From: Cordia subcordata
Taxonomy: Eukaryota; Streptophyta; Magnoliopsida; Boraginales; Cordiaceae
Assembly: GCA_028554755.1 (NCBI GenBank)
Contig: JAPTOF010000005.1
Span: 4,969,501 to 5,033,500, forward strand
DNA length: 64,000 nucleotides
Reading direction: 5' to 3'
This document shows, one piece after another, positions 46,935-60,600 of the stretch (positions within the stretch are counted from its first letter, which is position 1; each line of letters starts with the position of its first letter). The translations under genes were made by a program, and so were the position numbers. A model generated the notes under the pieces. It had not been told where the DNA came from. It made no database searches and was given only the letters and a program-made list of their open reading frames with translations.

Positions 46935-49900
46935 CATAATAGAAATGGAATTTTTGTAGCCTTATGGCTATGAAATAGTGACAAAAAGAATTTGGTGATA
47001 GACTGGCAATAAAGATTAATACATTTTATTTCTCATCACCAATTCATTGTGGAGTTAGCAATGGAAAGGCTACAAAATAGAAATTGGTGACAGAATGGTG
47101 ACAAAATTTTATTTTTTTATTTCTGGCCACTTTTCCTTTGATAATTGGCATCATATTCAAAATAATGTTAAAACTTGTGGTCATTCTATCACCATATTTT
47201 TACTCTGCTGCCATTTTGTCACCATATTATATTTTCATAATTTATAATAATTTTATTATAATTAGCTATATATAGTTATAATTAATTTTGATCTTTATAA
47301 TATATATACATATATATTTATATACACATATACATGAGACCTAATGAAAATTAAGAAAATATTATTTGTATGAATTAATATTAGTTGTATACAGGCATAA
47401 AATTTATTATTTTTTAGCTATAAAATTGAATATTAAACTCTATCATGCATTTTATCTTTTTGTCTTTTCTCTTTGAAGAAAGGTGGCATAATACAATTGG
47501 TGTCAATGATACAGAAGATCCATCTCCTTTCCCTAATATCTAATACATAGTTCCATCTGTGGAGCCTAAAGCTTCAATCACGCATGGCAGTAAGTAGTAA
47601 GCTATCCTAGTCTCTTGCCCTACCTTTCTAGCCATTCCAATCAATTTTGGAAGATCAAGAAAGCATAAGATGGTTCACACTTCGTGAATTTAGTAGCTTA
47701 GCTAGGCGATTCAATCCCAACTAGGTTCATAAGACCAAGTACAACATGGATATCCTTTCCCTTCAAAACAAATTTGAAGATTTGAGGTTGAAATTACAAA
47801 ATCTACCCAACTTACTGCTAATACAAAATATGCCAACTAATCAATATGATTGGATTCCTAAAAAAATGTTAACCTTTTAGAGAATTCAAATTCTTGGTTA
47901 TGTATCAAACTTCTTTAATCTTCTCACTGATTTTGCATAATTTATAGAAAAATTCTACTAAGTTAACAGTTGGAGTTAGGACAAAAAGGAAGATGTAGCC
48001 ATCTTATTTGCAACTAACAGTTCTTAGCATACTTTATTTGCATTAAATAAGTAGCAGTTTAAATATGGATCAGTTATTAAAAGGTGAGAATAGGTATCTT
48101 AAGTTGTTGGCGTTGTTATGGCCTTTATAACTAATATAAGATACTGAAACATTTAGAATCGTCTAAGTGATTGTAAAGTAGATTGATTGATGTTGGCTAC
48201 AGGAAGGAGTAAAAGGTCAGACATAAAGGGACAATGTTAAGCAAACTACTTGTATTATAAAATTAGCAAAAACTTGTTTAGGACAAGATAATTTTGGTCC
48301 ATTTAGTAATAAAGACTAATACTTCACAACATACAAGTCTATATGATGAGACCAACCTAAGTAGGCCTGAAATCCTATTTTCATTGCACAACGGATATGA
48401 AAACTCAAAAAAAAAAAATAAAAGAAGAAGCTAAAGCAAATGAAGAAGTCTTAGTAGCTCATCGAAATTGAAACAAAGAGTGGAAATGAGAGCCTTGTTG
48501 CAAATCAAACGCCACCGACAATGATAACGCCCCTATTGTCCCCAACTGAAACTTTTTCCCTTCACTTATTTTCTTAACCCTTACTCTACTACTAGTTGAT
48601 CAAAATCTACAAACCACCACATGTCAACATCTCCATTAATCATACAATAATCACAATAATTAATATGCTCAAAATTGATTAATTATCAACTAAAGCATTA
48701 GATTCCCTACCTCATTTCATCAATGTTTCGAAAATTACCAGCTAAACCTAGCTTAAGTTCAACCAAGAAAAAAGGAAAAAGAAAAAAGCTCACAAAACTT
48801 TAGAAATAATTTCAGCATTTATGAACATAATATGAAAAATATAAAGTTAGTGCATAACTATTATATGAACACACCCTATATCTAACAAATTTCTACTCAT
48901 ATACAAATACATACACATAAATAAGCAAAATTTCAGCAAAGTGTGAGTGTGTGTGCGTGAAGAAAAGAAGTGAACAAAACCTACAAAGCAACAAAAGACG
49001 GAAGATTGATGAAGTAAAAAATCTTAAGTTAGAAAACATTTCAATGATTTGTTAAGAAGAAAGATAGCATGTGTATTGCAAGAGTAGGGTATAGATGTTA
49101 GGCGAGTTAAATGTTAGTAGGCATAAAGACTATTATAACCTTATGGTTTTAAAGTTGAGCATTGAACTAAAGGATTTAAAAGTAATTTAAGCAAACAACT
49201 TTTGAAATTTATCAATTCTCGTACAGAAGGATATTTTGGGAAATAAAACAAGTGTACAACCTTAATAAAATAGTTGACAAGCATGTTAATGTTAATTACC
49301 AACGACAAATATGGCTTTAGGATGAAATTGCCCTCTTGGATTGCCTTTTATTGTGTAAGAAAGATATACACACACATACACACACTAGGGTACGTAGTTG
49401 TGTGATTCACGAGTCTGACAATATTTTGATTTTTGAAGCTTTATAATTAATATGGTTATAGATTGCATTTTATATTGATCAATTAATTATATTTCTATAT
49501 GTTTTATGTTGTTTAAATATGCTATTTTGATCATATATGTCAATAAGTAAATATTGAAATATACTATTGTGAATGTAAATATTGAAAAATATCCACTTAC
49601 TTAACTTAGTGTCTTGACTTCAAGCTTAACAAGGTGGTTGTATCATTAATTGATATGGTAGGTTATTGTACCACATTAAAAAAAAAAAAAAAAAGTAGTC
49701 TCCTAACACTAAGTTGGAATAGTGTTTTTTTTCGTTTCAATTATTTCAAAAATTCTAATATTTTTTATTTCAATATTTTTTATCATTTATAAAAAATTTA
49801 TTTTAATTTTTTAAAAAAAGGCAAAAAGAAATAAAACCAAAAAAAGGAAGGGCAACTGAACTGAAACAAAAAATAAAAATAAAAATAAATAAAAGGGCAA

Positions 49901-51250
49901 AAAAATTAAAACAAAAAATATTAGTTTGAATACGGTCCTTAAATAGCATTTGTAGACAAAGAAGATATGGCAAAGCATTAAATGCGGTCCCATTACCATA
50001 TCGAATGATAAATAAAATATTTATGTTTTTTATTTTCAAAACATAAGTTACAAACAGCTTACACATGGCTGAAGATGAGATGCAGTCCCACTGTCACATG
50101 GTGTGCAGAAATAGATATTAAATGCCAAATGTCAAGTGTGTAAAAGCTATAGTGGAATGGTTGTTGTTTATCAAATTGATTCATAAAGTACTACAAATTA
50201 TTGGCATTGATATTTAATATAAGTGAGTGATGATAGAAGGCACTAGATTTTGTAACCAATTATAAAATTCCATTACCGTTCCATTGCCAATTCTTTTTGT
50301 CACTATTTCGTCTGTTAAACAGTGACGAATAGCTATAGAATAAAGATGATGAAAAAGAAATTTATAGATGAACCAATTTCAATCTTTCTGTTTTTTGTAT
50401 ACTTATTTTCAAGTCCAAATCTTGTAAAATTAATAGGTTCTAACTTTGGTTTTGCTTGAAATTATTTTCAAAATATATTAATTGAATGAGTGAAATTTTA
50501 TTCTTAGAAGTATTATTATGGGAAATGGTTATTTCTCCATTCAATGTAATAAAATTTAATTGAAACATGATATTATGTCTCTTTTATTCTTATTATCTAA
50601 ACATATACATCTTTGAAATTGATTTACAAAAATATAAGCTGTTGTTTTTCATATTTTAATTTAAATAATTTGTTTGTTGCCATTGGATGAGTGTAATGTC
50701 TATGGATGAGGAACTAGCAATGGTATTTAATTTACTTGTCACTATTCCATAACACAAATAAGAAATTGGCAACATAATAGCAACAGTAAACAAGAAATTT
50801 TTGGATAAATTAGCATCAATCTTACTGTTTTGGTTATATACTTAATTTCAACTTTAAATCTTATAAAATTAGTTTGTTTTCACTTTATTTTTACTTGAAA
50901 TTGTCTTCAAGATATATTGATTGGATGAGTGAAATATTACTCCTTTAACTATTACTATGGGAAATAAGTATTTCTCCATTCAATGTATTAAGAGAATTTA
51001 GTTCGAACATGATATTATGTTTATTTTATTAACACTGTCTAAACATCTATATCTTTGAAATTTGTTCATAAAAATATTAGTTCTTGTGGTTAATATTTAA
51101 TATAAATAAATTTTGTCACTATTGGGTGACGAAATGACTATGGATGAATAACTGGTAGCAATATGGAATTGTGACAGAATTTGATTCCATCTATTACTCA
51201 TCACCAATCCGTAGTCATCTGTCACCACATTGTCATATTTGACGTTTATT
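46935..51250. mobile_element. DNA transposon-like remnant of uncertain family
   Basis: Near the left end, GAAATAGTGACAAAAAGAAT (about 46,974) has its exact inverse ATTCTTTTTGTCACTATTTC on the right (about 50,291). Both regions are rich in short GGTGACAGAAT/GTCACCA motifs. The right side continues with long tandem units to about 51,240 and ends in dense CATCACC/GTCACCAC motifs. Inverted ends plus subterminal GTGAC repeats resemble CACTA-type elements, but the CACTA termini were not found. The central 3 kb (47,400-50,240) holds no recognisable transposase. Confidence 0.5.
50299..51160. repeat. Long tandem repeat, period about 437 bp
   Basis: A unit starting TTGTCACTATT (50,299) recurs at 50,736, and a third partial start occurs at 51,112. 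The two full copies share GAAATTT(T/A)T, GGATGAGTGAAAT, GGGAAAT, ATTTCTCCATTCAATGTA and ACATGATATTATGT, in order. Divergence is moderate and the second copy is shorter. Each unit opens with the same TTGTCACTATT found inverted at the left end of the presumed transposon. Confidence 0.8.
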
Positions 51251-51254
51251 GATT

Positions 51255-53030
51255 TGTGTGTGTTCGTGCCGTCTATTGCATACATGTTTTGAAGTGTTTT
51301 GAGCTTTTTATAGTGCACTAATGTAGCATTTGTGTCTCATTTATGCATAGTTGATGTTAAGTGCTTATGAGGAGTAAGATGTGTAAATGCTACACTAATA
51401 GTGTGTTTGGAATGATCTTATTTTAAGATACCTATCCTATTGAAATTTGGAGATATCTTATAAGATTTAAGATATCTTATCATATATACCATGCATTCTA
51501 TAGTTATAAAAAATAAGATAGGAAGGATTGCTTATTTCTTATAAGATAAAAAGTATGGTTTTGTTTTAAATTTTCATAGGATGCATGATAAGATTTCTTA
51601 AATCTTATAAGATTTACCCTCATTTCAATAGGATAAGTATCTTAAAATAAGACTATAACAAACAGAGCATAAGTCTCTTATTTTGTGATATAGGTAAATG
51701 CCAGGATGGATTTGTACATAAATGATGAAGAATGAAAATGAACGAGTGAAAGAAAGAAGATTGGAAGCAAAGTATAGAAGGAAAAAAAGCAAGGAAGGTC
51801 CTTGTCAGTCGCCCTACCTTCAAGGTTCAGTTGATTGACTTACCTAATTGGTAAAGGCAGAAGAGTAGAGAAATATGCAACATGAACCGGTCACCAGTGG
51901 GAACCTATTTAAGCTCGTTTTTGGCCATTTTGAAGGGAATCTTCAATACCCTATCACAGCGCACCTTACACACACTTATCCAACACTATTCCACGCCTAT
52001 ATTCAAGCTTGGATTAGGGATTTAAAAAAGATTTTGGAAAGATTTGCTTGAGCTTTGTAAGGATTCAAGCAAGAAACATGAGGAAGTTCTTTATTCTTCT
52101 CTATGTTCTTGTTTATATGATGTTTGAATAGATTTTTTTTGGGTGATTGATACTTGTATTACGAGTTAAAGATTCATGTACTTGCTTTGGGATTTTATTG
52201 ATGGTTTAATACATGCTTTTTTTTAATGGTTTAGTAGCTAAGTATCAAATATGTCTATGTGTCTGATGAATTTCCTAAAAGAGTGTGCATGTAATATTTG
52301 TGCTTTAAATGCTTAGATCTACTATATAGATGTTGATTGATTGTGTTTAATCTATGACTTAGTATGGTTATGTAATCTTTAGCATGGAATAAGGTTAATA
52401 GGTTACCTATTATACTTGGTTCATAATAGGAAACCTAATCTTTAGCATGAAATAAAGTTAATAGTTTACACCCTTGAATAAAGTATCAATCAACACCTGA
52501 GAGGACATAGTTAATTAGGCCCTAAAACCCTAATTGATTAGGACAAACCTATGCTTTAGATAGGTCCGTTTAGGGATAGGAATGCACCAGCAATTAGGGA
52601 TAGTAAATGATAATAAGGTCAGTTAATTAAAGCCCTTACTCGAGTGATTTGAATCATTAATAGCCCAAGTCAAGAATACAATTCTAAGTCCATAATCAAG
52701 CAACAAACACCCTAGTTTCTTTCTTGTTGGTTTTAGTCCCATTTCCTAGCATGACCACCCTCCGTTCCACACACCATAGGTGGTTGTTTTGTTTAGATTA
52801 GTTTACTTCAAAGAGCTCCACTCAATCCTAGTAAGAATCATTATGCACATTGCTAGTTTTTAGCACACGAATCTAAGAGACCAAGCTAAGGGACCTCCCT
52901 GTGGAGATTGACCTCGCTTGCATGCTCTATATTGCAACATTCTTGTATGCTTGTGAGTGTTTAATTTGGTTTAATTTGCATAACTTTTCTTCCACCCGAG
53001 AAGCTTACATCAATATTCCTTTACCAGCCA
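51255..53030 (+). mobile_element. Solo LTR related to the Athila-type element
   Basis: Starts TGTGTGTTCGTGCC and ends near AGAAGCTTACATCAA. Parallels with the full LTR include ATGCTACACTAA, the pyrimidine-rich CACACACTTATCCAACAC section, GAACATGAGGAAG-type text before a TTTATATGATGTTTGAATAG stretch, and CCTCCCTGTGGAGATTGACC near the 3' end. No coding or second LTR lies beside it, which fits LTR-LTR recombination. A MITE sits in its 5' part. The right end is approximate. Confidence 0.7.
51399..51669. mobile_element. MITE nested in the solo LTR
   Basis: Arms TGTTTGG...CTTATTTTAAGATACCTATCC (left) and the inverse GGATAAGTATCTTAAAATAAG...CAAACA (right) pair over about 45 bp. TAA flanks both sides (51,396-51,398; 51,670-51,672). 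The related full LTR reads GCTACACTAATTTTTT without this insert, so the insertion point is supported by comparison. The 3-bp TAA duplication suggests the PIF/Harbinger group. There is no coding capacity. Confidence 0.82.
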
Positions 53031-54088
53031 TATACATGCCATGCAACGTTGTTTTTATTACTTTATTAAAAGAATATATAAAAACATAAATCTATATAAC
53101 CCCTTTTCATGCCTTTTCTATTCATTCTATACATATAAGTATAAATTAAAATCACAATTTCATCCATAACCAATTAGACAATTATATCCTTGCAGATATT
53201 AACATGTTTATAATTGCATTATAATTGTTTGCACTTTTATCCTTTTTATACTCTTTCTCCTCTCACATCTCTTGTTTTAATCATACGTGTTTTACTTTCT
53301 TTTTTTTTCTTTCTCCACATATTCGTTATAACTTTTCTCCTAAATATTTGAATATTAGTTTCCCTTGTGTTCTATCAACTTTCAGAGAATTGTTTTAAAA
53401 AATTTCACTAAAGAGAAATAAGATAAGATGTGATTACAAAAAAGAAATTGTAGCCAATATTATATATAAAATGTCAAACAATGTTTTCAACATTATATTT
53501 GAACTTCTATAAATTATTTATATAAAATATAATTTATTATTTTGTTAATTATATAATTAATTATATTAAATTTATATTGATTTCGTACCATGAACAAGCT
53601 CTAAGTATAAATAAGAGAATTTTTTTTTTTGGGGGAAAAAATAAGAGAAGACCCCAAAATCCAAATCCCATAATAGTCGTGTCTATGTCCTATTGTCTAT
53701 GCGGGCGGCGACCTTTCGGTAGTTTGTCAACTTTGTTGTATAGCCAGTCATTGCAAGTAACAGCCGACTCTTTTAAGGTCCTTTGTCGGCTTCCAAATCT
53801 TTTCAAAACTTTCTACTTCCATTATTATATTGTTTTACCAACCAATCCCATTCACTGAAAGCAACGTGCACATCTGTTACGTTTAGATTTATTCATAAAA
53901 CTTTCGGTTACACTTGAGAAAAAGTTAAATAATGCTTATTCATCATACTCATATACTTACACACAACATTCTTTTGTCTTCTCTTCGCTTTCTTTGTTTT
54001 TGGGTCTTGCATCTTTTGCCCTCAGCCACTGTTCCATTACATTCTGTGCTTCATTTTTTTTTTTTTTCTTGTGGACACACAAAGCAAG
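53031..54088 (+). promoter_or_regulatory. MyoB upstream region and probable 5'UTR exon
   Basis: An AT-rich promoter-like stretch ends in pyrimidine-rich DNA (about 53,960-54,070, runs of TCTTCTCTTCGCTTTC and poly-T) typical of plant leaders. The last part (to GCAAAG-CAAG at 54,088) would be the first untranslated exon. The transcription start was not determined. Confidence 0.45.
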
Positions 54089-54579
54089 GTACAGTTATGA
54101 TCTATGCATAATCTTGGATGTGTTTGAATATTGCTCTTGTTTTCTCCGTTGATGTTTGGTTATGTGGCTTTATCATTTCTTCAAGAAAATGATGAATTTA
54201 TTTACTTTTTTGAATTATTCTGTTGAAATATCAATTTGGGTTGCTATGATTTATTTAAGGGCATAGTTTAGGGGTTTTATGTTTTTCTAGATATTCTGTA
54301 AGAATGGTGTTTTGATGAGAATTTTGGGGTATACCATTTAATCAAGTAGTTTTTAATGATTTATTGTTTTCGGATTCATATAATCTACCCCACCCCATCT
54401 ATGTATTGGTATATCTATTTGAAGAACATTGCTTTCTGCACGAGTATGCATGTTGTTGAATTCCTCTTAGTTGTGATCCGATTTTGACTTGTTTTCTTGG
54501 TTGTTAACTGAAGAATATGCATGTAAGTTTTGTTGCTCATTTTTGCGTTCCTTTTTGTGTTTCTGTGTGATGTCTGCAG
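54089..54579 (+). other. Probable 5'UTR intron of the MyoB-like gene
   Basis: A donor AAGCAAG|GTACAG and an acceptor TGTCTGCAG|TGCTAAAAG bracket a T-rich 491-bp segment with no upstream reading frame. Removing it would leave a short leader before the ATG at 54,652. Leader introns are common in plant genes. The call rests only on splice-site quality. Confidence 0.55.
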
Positions 54580-54651
54580 TGCTAAAAGACACTTCAAACT
54601 ATTGATCCCATTTTGGAAAGATTGGAGTGCTGAACATATTTATTGGCGAAA

Positions 54652-57643
54652 ATGGAGGAGAGATTGATGCCATACATTAAAAGACCAGAGAGAGTTTCTC
54701 CCAGTGTTATGGCGGCTTTGGCATCAGCAGTATTTGAATGGTTTCTGATTTTCCTGCTATTCATCGATGCAAGTTTTTCCTACTTCATTACGAAATTTGC
54801 CCGTTATTGCAACTTGCAAATTCCTTGTTTGCTATGCTCAAGACTCGATCATATTCTGGGCAAGGAGAGAGCTGGATTTTATTGGGATCTGATCTGCCAA
54901 AAGCATAAGCTAAAGATCTCTTCACTAGTTCTTTGTCATCTTCATAGTAAGCTTGTTGATGTACAAGGTATGTGTGAAAGTTGCCTCTTCTCATTTGCCA
55001 CAATAAATAAGTCTAACACTGAAACATATAGATTGCTGGTGGGAAAATTGGGGGCCTCCCCTCCCCTTGCACCTGATGAGGATCCTTTACTTGGTGGGCA
55101 TAGTTCTGGTTCTTTAGAAAGTAGAAGCTGCTCTTGTTGTAATAAGAAATGGATATCAAGAGGCTATGCTGCACGACTATTTCAGGCTAAATCTATTGAG
55201 CCTAAAGGGACTGAACTTGATAAAACATTATCAGTAACTGTTGGAGATGATAGGGATGATCTCAAGATGATCAGAGATGAAACTTATCGTGCAGGCAAAG
55301 TTTCCCCTTCATCTGTGAGTAACTTTGATCCTTTGCCTCATGTAGAATATAGGAAGGTCAAGATTACTTCTGACTCAGAATCAGAAGCCTCAATTTCAGA
55401 TGACGAGAGTGCTAGATTACTATTGCAGGAGGAGAATGCTAAGAAAGATTTAGGTGGCCAGTGTTTGCTTCCAGACCCTCAGATTATTACTCTTGCTGAC
55501 GACCGAATTTCAGAGAAATTAATACTTACAGCTTCAGCTTCTCCAGAGGTGAAGTTGGAAGATACTGATGGCCAGTCGACAACAGCTGATGCTGCTGCTC
55601 CTCCCGTTGGGCATGGCTTGGAGGAGCTTAAGGGGCAGCAGATTAAACACACTACTGCTGTTTCTGCTTCACCCGAGCTAATATATTTTGATGAGGTCCT
55701 TCCATCATCACAAAATGTTGCATGTTCAACTGATGCATCAGAGACATGTAAGCTATTGTCTATTCACATTGTTTTCAAGAGTGATGTTTGCTCAGTTTGT
55801 TTCACTTGTTTCTATTTACTTGTTAATGTGATATTACCATAGTTGTGAACAAGTTTTTTATGTGCTTGTGTCCACATGGTCGTTTGATTTTAGCTTATGT
55901 CATCAGGCACTAGAAGGAAAAAGGAATTCATCCTTCCTATGGAATTCCATGTCAAGTCATTGTCTTCTTGATTTTTCATTTCAAATTCTGTTCACTTAAC
56001 TTATTTTAAATGTTAAGAAACTTCAATGACTGTTCCTCATGGAAGTGCCAGTTATAAAATAATTAAGGAAACTAATCAGGCTGATTTCTGTTTTGTAAAT
56101 ATGCAATCAATGGGAGATATGCTAAATTTTTGTTTTGACCTCTGATCTTTCATTGTTCACTGCAGATGCAAAAGGGAAGGCAGAGCAGGGCGCAGAAGAA
56201 ATTCAAAATTGTGGAGATTCTAAGGTTGCTAGCCAGTCCATTCCAAAAAGTGAAGCACAACTAAATTTGAAACCTGATACAAGTGAAACTAGTTTGCAGA
56301 TGCCGAATTCTTTGGATCTTGGTGATGCTTATAAGATAGCTCTTGGCACTAAGGGAAGACAGTTGTCAGGGAAGCTTTTGGAGCAGAGATCTCTGAAGGA
56401 ATCTGCAAGAGCTAGTGAAGATTTTAAACTCCTGTTATCACAACTCTCTGCTTCTCGAGGGATTGAAATATCATTGACTGATATGAGCCCTAGGGTGTCT
56501 GGGAACATTGATGAATTAAGGGCTTGTGATGCTTCTAGCTCTGTTGGGATGAAGATACTTCAAAAGAGAATCTCACTTGAGAGAAATGAATCTGGTCTAT
56601 CTCTAGATGGTAGCACGGTCAGCGAAATAGAAGGTGAAAGTGTCGTTGATCGATTGAAACGCCAAGTTGAGCATGACACGAAATTAATGAGTGCTCTGTA
56701 TAAAGAATTGGAGGAAGAAAGAAATGCCTCTGCAGTCGCTGCAAATCAAGCGATGGCCATGATTACTAGATTACAGGAGGAGAAGGCAACACTTCACATG
56801 GAAGCATTTCAATGCTTAAGAATGATGGAAGAACAAGCTGAATATGATGTCGAAGCCCTGCAGAAAGCAAATAACCTTCTTGAAGAGAAGGAGAAAGAGG
56901 TTCAAGATCAAGCGGCTAAGCTCGAACTGTACATGATAAAGTTTGGGCAATTATCAATATTGGAGGACTTGGTGGAGCCATGTTCAGATCCAATTTTAGG
57001 AGAATTAGGAGTGGAGGACGTGGTTGGAAATCTTGCAAAAAGCAATACCAGCATTATTTCCAGTTCAAATAGTGATAAGCATGACATCTGTGGTAAAATG
57101 AATGAATCAACCAAGTCCTTACAGGATAATAATGCAGAAAACATTCTAGTTGAATTCAAAGGGGAAAGATTGTATCTCTTACAGTGTTTGAGGAAATTGG
57201 ATAAGGAGCTTCAACTGTTCTGTCATGACAAGGTGCATCTAGAGAAAGCTAGTGCTGACTTTTCAGTTCAACACTCCATTAATCAGGGAATTCCTCAACG
57301 GGATGGAGAAATGCATGAAGATCATATGCAAAAAGGTACCGTAATATGTGATGGACGGCCTTGTGCTGACGGAGAATCTGCTTCCACATATAACTATACA
57401 GAACAAGCAGCCAAAGAAGATGCTGACTGGAAACCTGGGAAACATGTTAGGGGTAATGATTTAGAAATCCTACGAAAGGAGTTTTCTCTTTTGAGTAGCA
57501 GACTGGAAGCCCTAGAGACAGAAACCAGCTTCCTCAAGCATTCTTTTAACTCGTTGAAGAATGGAGACGAAGGTCTTAAATGCATTGAAGAAGTAGCTTG
57601 TTGCCTTCGAGATTTACATTTGTCTATTAGCAGAAGATGTTGA
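54652..57643 (+). CDS. Myosin-binding protein (GTD-binding/DUF593) receptor
   Basis: Exons 54652-55747 and 56166-57643 join in phase (intron 55748-56165, GTAAGC...CTGCAG) to give 857 aa. An N-terminal membrane segment (about residues 20-48, AVFEWFLIFLLFIDASFSYF) is followed by a Cys-rich stretch, CLLCSRLDH and CESC, typical of this family. An acidic, Ser-rich linker fills residues 150-520. The GTD-binding domain at about 521-623 starts VVDRLKRQVEHDTKLMSALY and runs into a Glu/Gln-rich coiled coil. A second coiled coil lies near 800-850 (LEILRKEFSLLSSRLEALE). In Arabidopsis, MyoB proteins sit on vesicles or endomembranes and bind the globular tail of myosin XI, driving vesicle movement and cytoplasmic streaming. 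ATG at 54,652 is the first in frame; a TTG nine bases upstream is not needed. The gene is intact. The exact MyoB subgroup is not settled. Confidence 0.92.
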
Positions 57644-60600
57644 TTTTCTGGATCAGGCTTTTTGTCCAATCATCTTTGAGGTATCTATCATTTTGATTTT
57701 GTTGTTAGAAAGTATCTTCAATTGTCTTCTTCATCACTAATGCTTTCTTAGAAATAACTATTAAATTACAGAGAACAGATTTTTCTTAAACTGCTTCACC
57801 TTTATGCATATAATTTACATGAAAAATATCATTCTTAGATTCATCAAAATTCATCAACAGCGGAAAGGACCTCTTTTGACACTAGTATACTCTGTTCTTT
57901 ACAATAACTTATAAAATGCTTAACCAAGATCCAAGGATCCACATCAATTTTATTGGATACTAACATATTATGGTCAAGGAAAAGTGTTATGTTGAGTAAA
58001 AGGGATTTTGCGAACTTTCTCCCAACGTAGAGTCTCTATCTCCTCGCCCAGGACTATGAGGCACTGGCTGTCACACGGCCATTGACGTTTGTGATTGTTT
58101 ATTTTGTGATTCTGTAGCTTATAACTATGAAATCTATATTTACCAGTAATGTTCTGAACTTTAATGATTTTTGAAAAATATCGTACTGTGTTATGTCTAA
58201 CTAAGCTTCACTTTCATACTACCTTTGAGACTTTGACATTACTTTGGCAGAATCTGTCTTTTGGATGTATAATCTTGGGCTAGATACTCAAGAAATTTTT
58301 AATCTATATAAGCAGAGGTTTTGTTTTAGAAACCAAAACAAATAGGAAAGATAATTTTCCATAAATTTTTAAATCTATATCAGCAGTGAGTTTGTTGTAG
58401 AATCTAGAACAAATAGCAGTGATAATTTTCCCAATAACTTGTCTTCAAGAAATTGTTACATGTTTAACTAGAAACGTCAAATTTAGTTCTTAAAAGTTCT
58501 GTTTTAGGGAACGGGAAAATGCAAAATAGGTCACATGGCTCATGGTTTGTCTAAGTTTTCTGTATGGTTTAATCAGACATTGTTTTGGTAGGATGCTTCT
58601 TCCAGAAATCCTTTGAACTTAATATTTTTCTAATGGTTTCAACATCAGAGTTTGTTCAACTGTTTTAGCTTGAAAGTCATATAATAATAATATCTTCTAT
58701 TTTCATGAAGTTTTTCTCCTCACAAGCTAGAGATAGGAGTGTACATATCTAGTTTAAGCTGTAAGATGTCTGACCTGGCATCTGCTGTAGCTTGTCATAA
58801 AATTTATTTTTAATAGTCAAAATAGTACATATTTGCTGCTTATTGTCTTATGCGGTCCATTATTTTTATATTATGAAGTTAAAGCAATAACTAACATGGC
58901 TCCACATGATGTTGTTTGCTTGATTTATTCAACATCCACTATTTCTTCCTTCAGGATTAAAATTGGGTGAAATTTTCTTGTGTCATCTTAGTAATTCAAC
59001 TTGTTATCGTTCATGGGGCCTATGCAGGAAGCAAAAACATTCCATTGATGCATGCTCCATGTTGGTTGGGCTTTGGAGGGGGCAAAATGGAAATAAAAGT
59101 TATAGAAAATTAGAAATAGCATGCAATAACCGAAAGTTAGTGTCTTGAATAGATAAGCGGATAGTCATCTGAGAATTATTTTCTCCATTTTGCTGGATTT
59201 TAGAATGTATGGTCATGTATATTTAGCCTTGTTCATGGTTGGACTCCTCGGTGCACTAGTTTAGAATGCTTACTCCATTGGTGAAATAAACTACAATAGA
59301 CACTTTGCTGTGTCAAAATGCATTTGTAATTTCTTTTAAGTCAAATATATTTCCCTAATCAAACATCAACGTTCAAAAAGATTTTCCTGATCTGATATTC
59401 TTGAAGTAAAAGAGCTCTGGAATCAGTGGGTTCCTAAATTGGTCAAATTTTATCTCAAGTTTTCCTTAAAATACTTATGCTCCAACCAAGTCAAGCGGGA
59501 TTTAGGAGCTACCCATTATTATCTATCCAGATTGTCAGTGTACTGTCTCTGAAGCAGTAGGGAAAATTAACTTGTCAACAAAGAGATCCACGAACTGCAA
59601 ACAGAAAATACAGTTGGTTCTGATCATACAAAATTAATGAAGAGTTCGCTTAGAAACCCTTTTCTATGTCTGCTTCTAGTGGCTTACCAGATCAGCTATT
59701 CGCTAAAACCAAGAGCTATTTGAAAATAACTGTTTTCAGTATCCAATACCGTATTCAACGCTTGATTATTTTCACTTTATTAAAAATTTAAGGCTTGATT
59801 ATTGAAGTTGTTTTAAGTGGAGCCATTTCTGAGGTTTCTTGTTTAAGTCATTAATCTTAAATGTCTGAGAATCTCTATTTGATGTTTGAAGCAGATGATT
59901 CCAGTGTGTTCGGAAAGCAGAAAATTACTAACAATACATACCAGATTATGAAGGCACCTAATGAAGTGTACAGTGTCATCAGCTGTTATTTTTTCCAGGG
60001 ACATACAATGCTGTAAAGTAAATCAGCAAGTAGTCGATTATCTTCTCTCCTTTAAGGTTTCGTTTTCTACTTCGATTTCAAGTGGATGCTCGTATAGTTT
60101 GGGAGGCCTTACTTTTAATTTCGTAAGTTGGAACATTATCTTTATCTTCTCCCATTTTCAACTGCAGGAGAATTGCTACTTGTGTTGTATAGTTATATTT
60201 GCGTGTTACTCTCATTGCCAAGGTCACTCAGAAGTTCTTGTTTGCCTTTATTGTGTGGATTTAGTGACCATCGGTTTTTAAACATAGATGTTCTTGTGTC
60301 TTACGATATTGTGTTTCTTGAAGATGCGAATTCCAATTGGATTGCGCACAAAGATGAGATACAATATGCTTGTTTTCATATTTTTAAATGGCAATTTTGG
60401 AGTGCTTTGCTTAATTATTTGATATCTTCTTTGGAGCTTGTGCCTTGAGTTCTGCTGCATACTAGATTTTGCGGGTTGATTTGCTCAATTATGTTATGCA
60501 CTATGTAGTCAAATTACAAGTGTCTTACCAAATACTTGTATATCTTGTTTCTCTAAGGTGCCTGGCACCTCCACAAGCTACACAGGGAAGATCGGAGAAT

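Noticed and set aside
57644..60460. Additional exons or a second gene after MyoB
   Set aside because: Short frames at 58,963 and 59,961-60,448 have no domain, and the MyoB reading frame ends cleanly at 57,643.
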